NCBI GenBank assembly: GCA_934636265.1
Contig: CAKUAD010000011.1
Location: 1-59,387, forward strand
DNA length: 59,387 nt
Source of the DNA: an uncultured Flavobacterium sp.
Lineage (GTDB): Bacteria > Bacteroidota > Bacteroidia > Flavobacteriales > Flavobacteriaceae
Direction of reading: 5' to 3'
Below are positions 57,369 to 59,387 of the stretch, piece by piece. Below the pieces are notes generated by a model, which saw nothing but the letters and a program-made list of their open reading frames with translations, searched no databases and had not been told where the DNA came from. Numbering within the stretch: position 1 is the first letter of the stretch; every line of letters starts with the position of its first letter. The position numbers and the translations under genes were made by a program.

Positions 57369-58451
57369 ATGAAAAATCACTATGCATTAGTTTTACTTAC
57401 ACTAAGCATTTTAGGTTTACGTACACAATACTCCGTATCGCCTATTCCGCATCAGGTGTAGCGGTACCTTACCGGTTGAATTTACACAGGATGATGTTTT
57501 TACCTGGATGCGACCGGCCTGAAAGCTGCGGTTCCACCGGGACGCAATACCGGTTGGTGGACTGCCTTTGAGGAAGGGTGGCGTTTTTCGCCTGCCGGAT
57601 TAGCCGGGCTCACGTATCGCTTTGCCAAGTGCGATGCCAATACCGACGGTTTTGAATCATTTGATTTGACCGTTGCACAAAGCGATCTTAATCCGGCCGA
57701 TCCGTCAGCGGTAGTTTTTTATGAAACCGCGGTTGATGCCCAGGCCGAAATTAACGCCTTGCCGATCAGCTATACCAACTCAATTCCAACGAATCAAACC
57801 ATTTATGCCTGTATTAACGGTGCCGTGGTTCTCGTTATTCTGGAGGCGGTTGATTGCGGGATTGATTTTGACCAGGACGGAGTACCCACTGCCGATGAAG
57901 ATGTCAATGGTAATACAAACCTGGCCAACGACGACACCAATGGCGACGGAATTCCAAACTTTTTGGACAATGACGACGACGGCTTTCTGATCCTGACGAA
58001 CGTGGAATATGTTTTTGGCCGTGCGCTAGCCCTTCAGGGCACCGATGGCGACGGGACGCCCGATTATCTTGACAATGATGACGACGGCGATGGCGTGCCG
58101 ACCATGGACGAGGATTATAACGGAAACAACAATCCGTTTGACGACGACACCAACGTAAACGGCATTCCGGATTATCTTGAGGAATCAGTGGCGTTGGGCG
58201 TGCCTACAGCAACATCCGCTTTGGTCTTACTGTATCCTAATCCGGCTTCAACCGTGTTCAACGTGCACAATACAACCAACGAGTCCATCAAGCTTCTTGA
58301 AGTCTATACGGTCAACGGTGTGAGTGTCATGTCGGCCAATGAAAGCCAGATTTCAAACGGGCTGGATGTGTCTCAACTCTCCAACGGAATTTACTTTGTC
58401 AGGATTGACGTCGGTTCTAAAACGCAACACGTCAAGTTTGTCAAAAACTGA
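57369..58451 (+). pseudogene. Type IX secreted protein with Asp-rich repeats, frame broken twice
   Basis: The ATG at 57369 starts a signal-like peptide (MKNHYALVLLTLSILG) and runs to a TAG at 57459. The coding sense continues in the next frame (SGTLPVEFTQDDVF) and returns to the first near 57501 (DATGLKAAVPPGRNTGWW onward). The two shifts look like losses of 2 and 1 bases. From there to 58451 the frame is open: a ~120-residue domain, then calcium-binding-like Asp repeats (DQDGVPTADED, TNGDGIPNFLDNDDDG, TDGDGTPDYLDNDDDGDG) and a type A sorting domain (LYPNPASTVFNVHN ... GIYFVRIDVGSKTQHVKFVK). Intact it would be exported and anchored by the type IX system. Sequencing error at the shift points is an alternative to a true pseudogene. 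Confidence 0.75.
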
Positions 58452-58456
58452 TTGTA

Positions 58457-58483
58457 AAAGTCGCTTTCGGGCGGCTTTTTTTT
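58457..58483. terminator. Intrinsic terminator between convergent genes
   Basis: AAAGTCGC at 58457-58464 pairs with GCGGCTTT at 58471-58478 with one G-T wobble, followed by a T-run. It follows the type IX cargo gene and touches the stop of the small minus-strand gene, so it may serve the plus strand mainly. Confidence 0.75.
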
Positions 58484-58715
58484 ATTCATAAACTTCTCCC
58501 CGGTGCGGTCGCAGTGCATCCCGGAATACAATCATGTCGGCTTCGTCGACCACGATAAAGGCGATTGCATACACGTCTGACAAAACTTGAAATCCAGCCA
58601 GGACGCCCTGTGTTTTTTTTGTCGCCAGAAATTCGTCAAGGTGGATTTTATGATGCTCGGCGGTTTTGGCCGACTCCGGTCCGCGGAAATCCCAGATCAG
58701 TTTGATTTTTCTCAT
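58482..58715 (-). CDS. Small protein of unknown function
   Basis: The 77-residue product (MRKIKLIWDFRGPESAKTAE ...) has no signal peptide or membrane helix and I do not recognise a family. It has a histidine-rich segment (EHHKIHLDEF) and a mixed alpha/beta look (AIAFIVVDEADMIVFRDAL). The gene has a perfect -7 box just ahead of its ATG and a terminator at its end, so it is likely a real single gene rather than a chance frame. Confidence 0.65.
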   Translation of the reverse strand: MRKIKLIWDFRGPESAKTAEHHKIHLDEFLATKKTQGVLAGFQVLSDVYAIAFIVVDEADMIVFRDALRPHRGEVYE

Positions 58716-58718
58716 GGT

Positions 58719-58727
58719 GCAAAATTA
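58719..58727 (-). promoter_or_regulatory. Bacteroidota -7 box directly before the small gene
   Basis: On the minus strand it reads TAATTTTGC, an exact TAnnTTTGY match, ending 3 bases before the ATG at 58715. This predicts a leaderless message. Confidence 0.5.
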
Positions 58728-58791
58728 ACAGATAAATCCCGAAATCATTGGCTAAGCTTAATAGACAAATCCTGACTCCGGGATTAACAGG
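58725..58791. repeat. Short direct and inverted repeats at a base-composition boundary
   Basis: ATTAACAG occurs at about 58725 and again at 58784, and AATCCCG near 58736 is the inverse of CGGGATT near 58780. They lie where the sequence turns AT-richer. They are short and may be chance, or the trace of an insertion. Confidence 0.3.
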
Positions 58792-58794
58792 GTC

Positions 58795-59387
58795 CTAATA
58801 ATTTAACGACAAGCCCAAACCAAGTCCCATATCGCTGTCATAATGTGTTCGTATTCCCATATTTTTATTGATAATGTATTTTAGTTCAGCCATATATTCA
58901 AAATCGGTATTGACCATAAAACCTGCTCTTATTCTTTTTGAAATCGGAATGTCTTCACGCATCAAAGACAATCGGACAATTCCATCGTGATATACTTCTG
59001 CCTGAAAGTTAACGAGCATTGGCAGGGTGTACATAAAACCTAAACTAACAGCTCTGCGTGTATCTTTTTCATTCTTTTGTCTGAATAAGTTTGTTTCGTG
59101 TTCGTCCATTCCCATTTTTCGGTATCGGTAATCAAAACCAATAAACGGCATAAACCATTGCATTTTGCCGATGTATCGTCCCAAATGCGTTTCTACTTCG
59201 TAGCCGTGCATATCATTATAGCCCAACCGCCATTCTGTACTTAAACTCCATCTTGCATTTTGAACCATTGCTTCACCATCGTTCCCATTGGTTGCAAAAT
59301 CATTTTCAATCATAAAGTGCAGCATATTACTTTCTCTTTGCAATTTATTGTAGGCTTGTTTCTTGTTGGGTAAGTGTGGATTTTGAT
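58795..59387 (-). CDS. C-terminal part of a copper-resistance multicopper oxidase / CopB-like barrel (cut by window edge)
   Basis: On the minus strand the frame is open through the right window edge, so the start is missing. The ~197 visible residues read as a beta-barrel-like domain: MLHFMIENDFATNGNDGEAM, LSTEWRLGYNDMHGYEVETH, LGRYIGKMQWFMPFIGFDYR and THYDSDMGLGLGLSLNY. I recognise this pattern from the C-terminal CopB-like extension of Bacteroidota multicopper oxidases in copper-resistance clusters. The remainder and any neighbouring copper genes would lie to the right. Base composition is clearly lower in G+C than the rest of the window, suggesting transfer. Confidence 0.65.
   Translation of the reverse strand, partial: QNPHLPNKKQAYNKLQRESNMLHFMIENDFATNGNDGEAMVQNARWSLSTEWRLGYNDMHGYEVETHLGRYIGKMQWFMPFIGFDYRYRKMGMDEHETNLFRQKNEKDTRRAVSLGFMYTLPMLVNFQAEVYHDGIVRLSLMREDIPISKRIRAGFMVNTDFEYMAELKYIINKNMGIRTHYDSDMGLGLGLSLNY

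Overview
This window is chromosomal DNA from a member of the Bacteroidota, most likely a flavobacterium. The evidence is a type IX secretion C-terminal sorting domain, a PorV/PorQ-family protein, a DUF4105/Lnb-type protein, SCSSDDD-type lipoprotein signals, TAnnTTTG promoter boxes, no Shine-Dalgarno sequences, and dense ATGA/TGATG gene overlaps. Base composition is near half G+C by eye, which is high for a flavobacterium. The last ~650 bases are clearly more AT-rich. I saw no tRNA, rRNA, CRISPR array or intact insertion sequence.

Bases 1-44484 form one large surface-glycan island. Section 1 (1-20218, plus strand) looks like a Wzx/Wzy-type locus: a flippase cut by the left edge, a QueC-like PP-loop protein paired with a polysaccharide pyruvyl transferase, a UDP-GlcNAc 2-epimerase, six glycosyltransferases (one membrane-bound), an EpsG-type polymerase, a small PglC-type initiating transferase, an ATP-grasp/HAD pair, a PglE-like aminotransferase, a PglF/CapD-like dehydratase, and the Wza/Wzc export pair. 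A CpsB/YwqE-type tyrosine phosphatase (20215-20979) faces the Wzc kinase.

Section 2 (21049-44484, plus strand) starts with an ABC-2 glycan exporter (Wzm/Wzt, the latter with an extended C-terminal domain). Two nonulosonic acid modules of parallel layout follow. Module A (23219-28626) is an SpsF-like cytidylyltransferase, a NeuB-type synthase, a KdsC-like phosphatase, a GT-B-like protein, a hexapeptide acyltransferase and a GT2. Module B (28687-34636) is NeuA, NeuB, NeuC, a GT-B-like protein, a SAT-like acyltransferase and a GT4. More glycosyltransferases, an O-antigen ligase/polymerase-like membrane protein and a second, long initiating transferase (43096-44484) complete it. The island therefore carries two initiating transferases and two kinds of exporter, so probably makes two surface glycans (inference).

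Bases 44487-55569 are mainly envelope and housekeeping genes: DUF4105/Lnb-type protein and PorV/PorQ-family protein (minus strand); phosphatidylserine synthase, GH25 lysozyme and a secreted protein (plus); then a minus-strand operon kdsD-tatC-AhpD-like-lptB-DUF5808, divergent from recQ and a LuxR-type response regulator. The right end holds a DUF6252-like lipoprotein, a YdjM-like membrane protein, a type IX cargo gene broken by two compensating frameshifts, a small conserved-looking protein, and, in AT-richer DNA at the edge, the C-terminal part of what looks like a copper-resistance multicopper oxidase.
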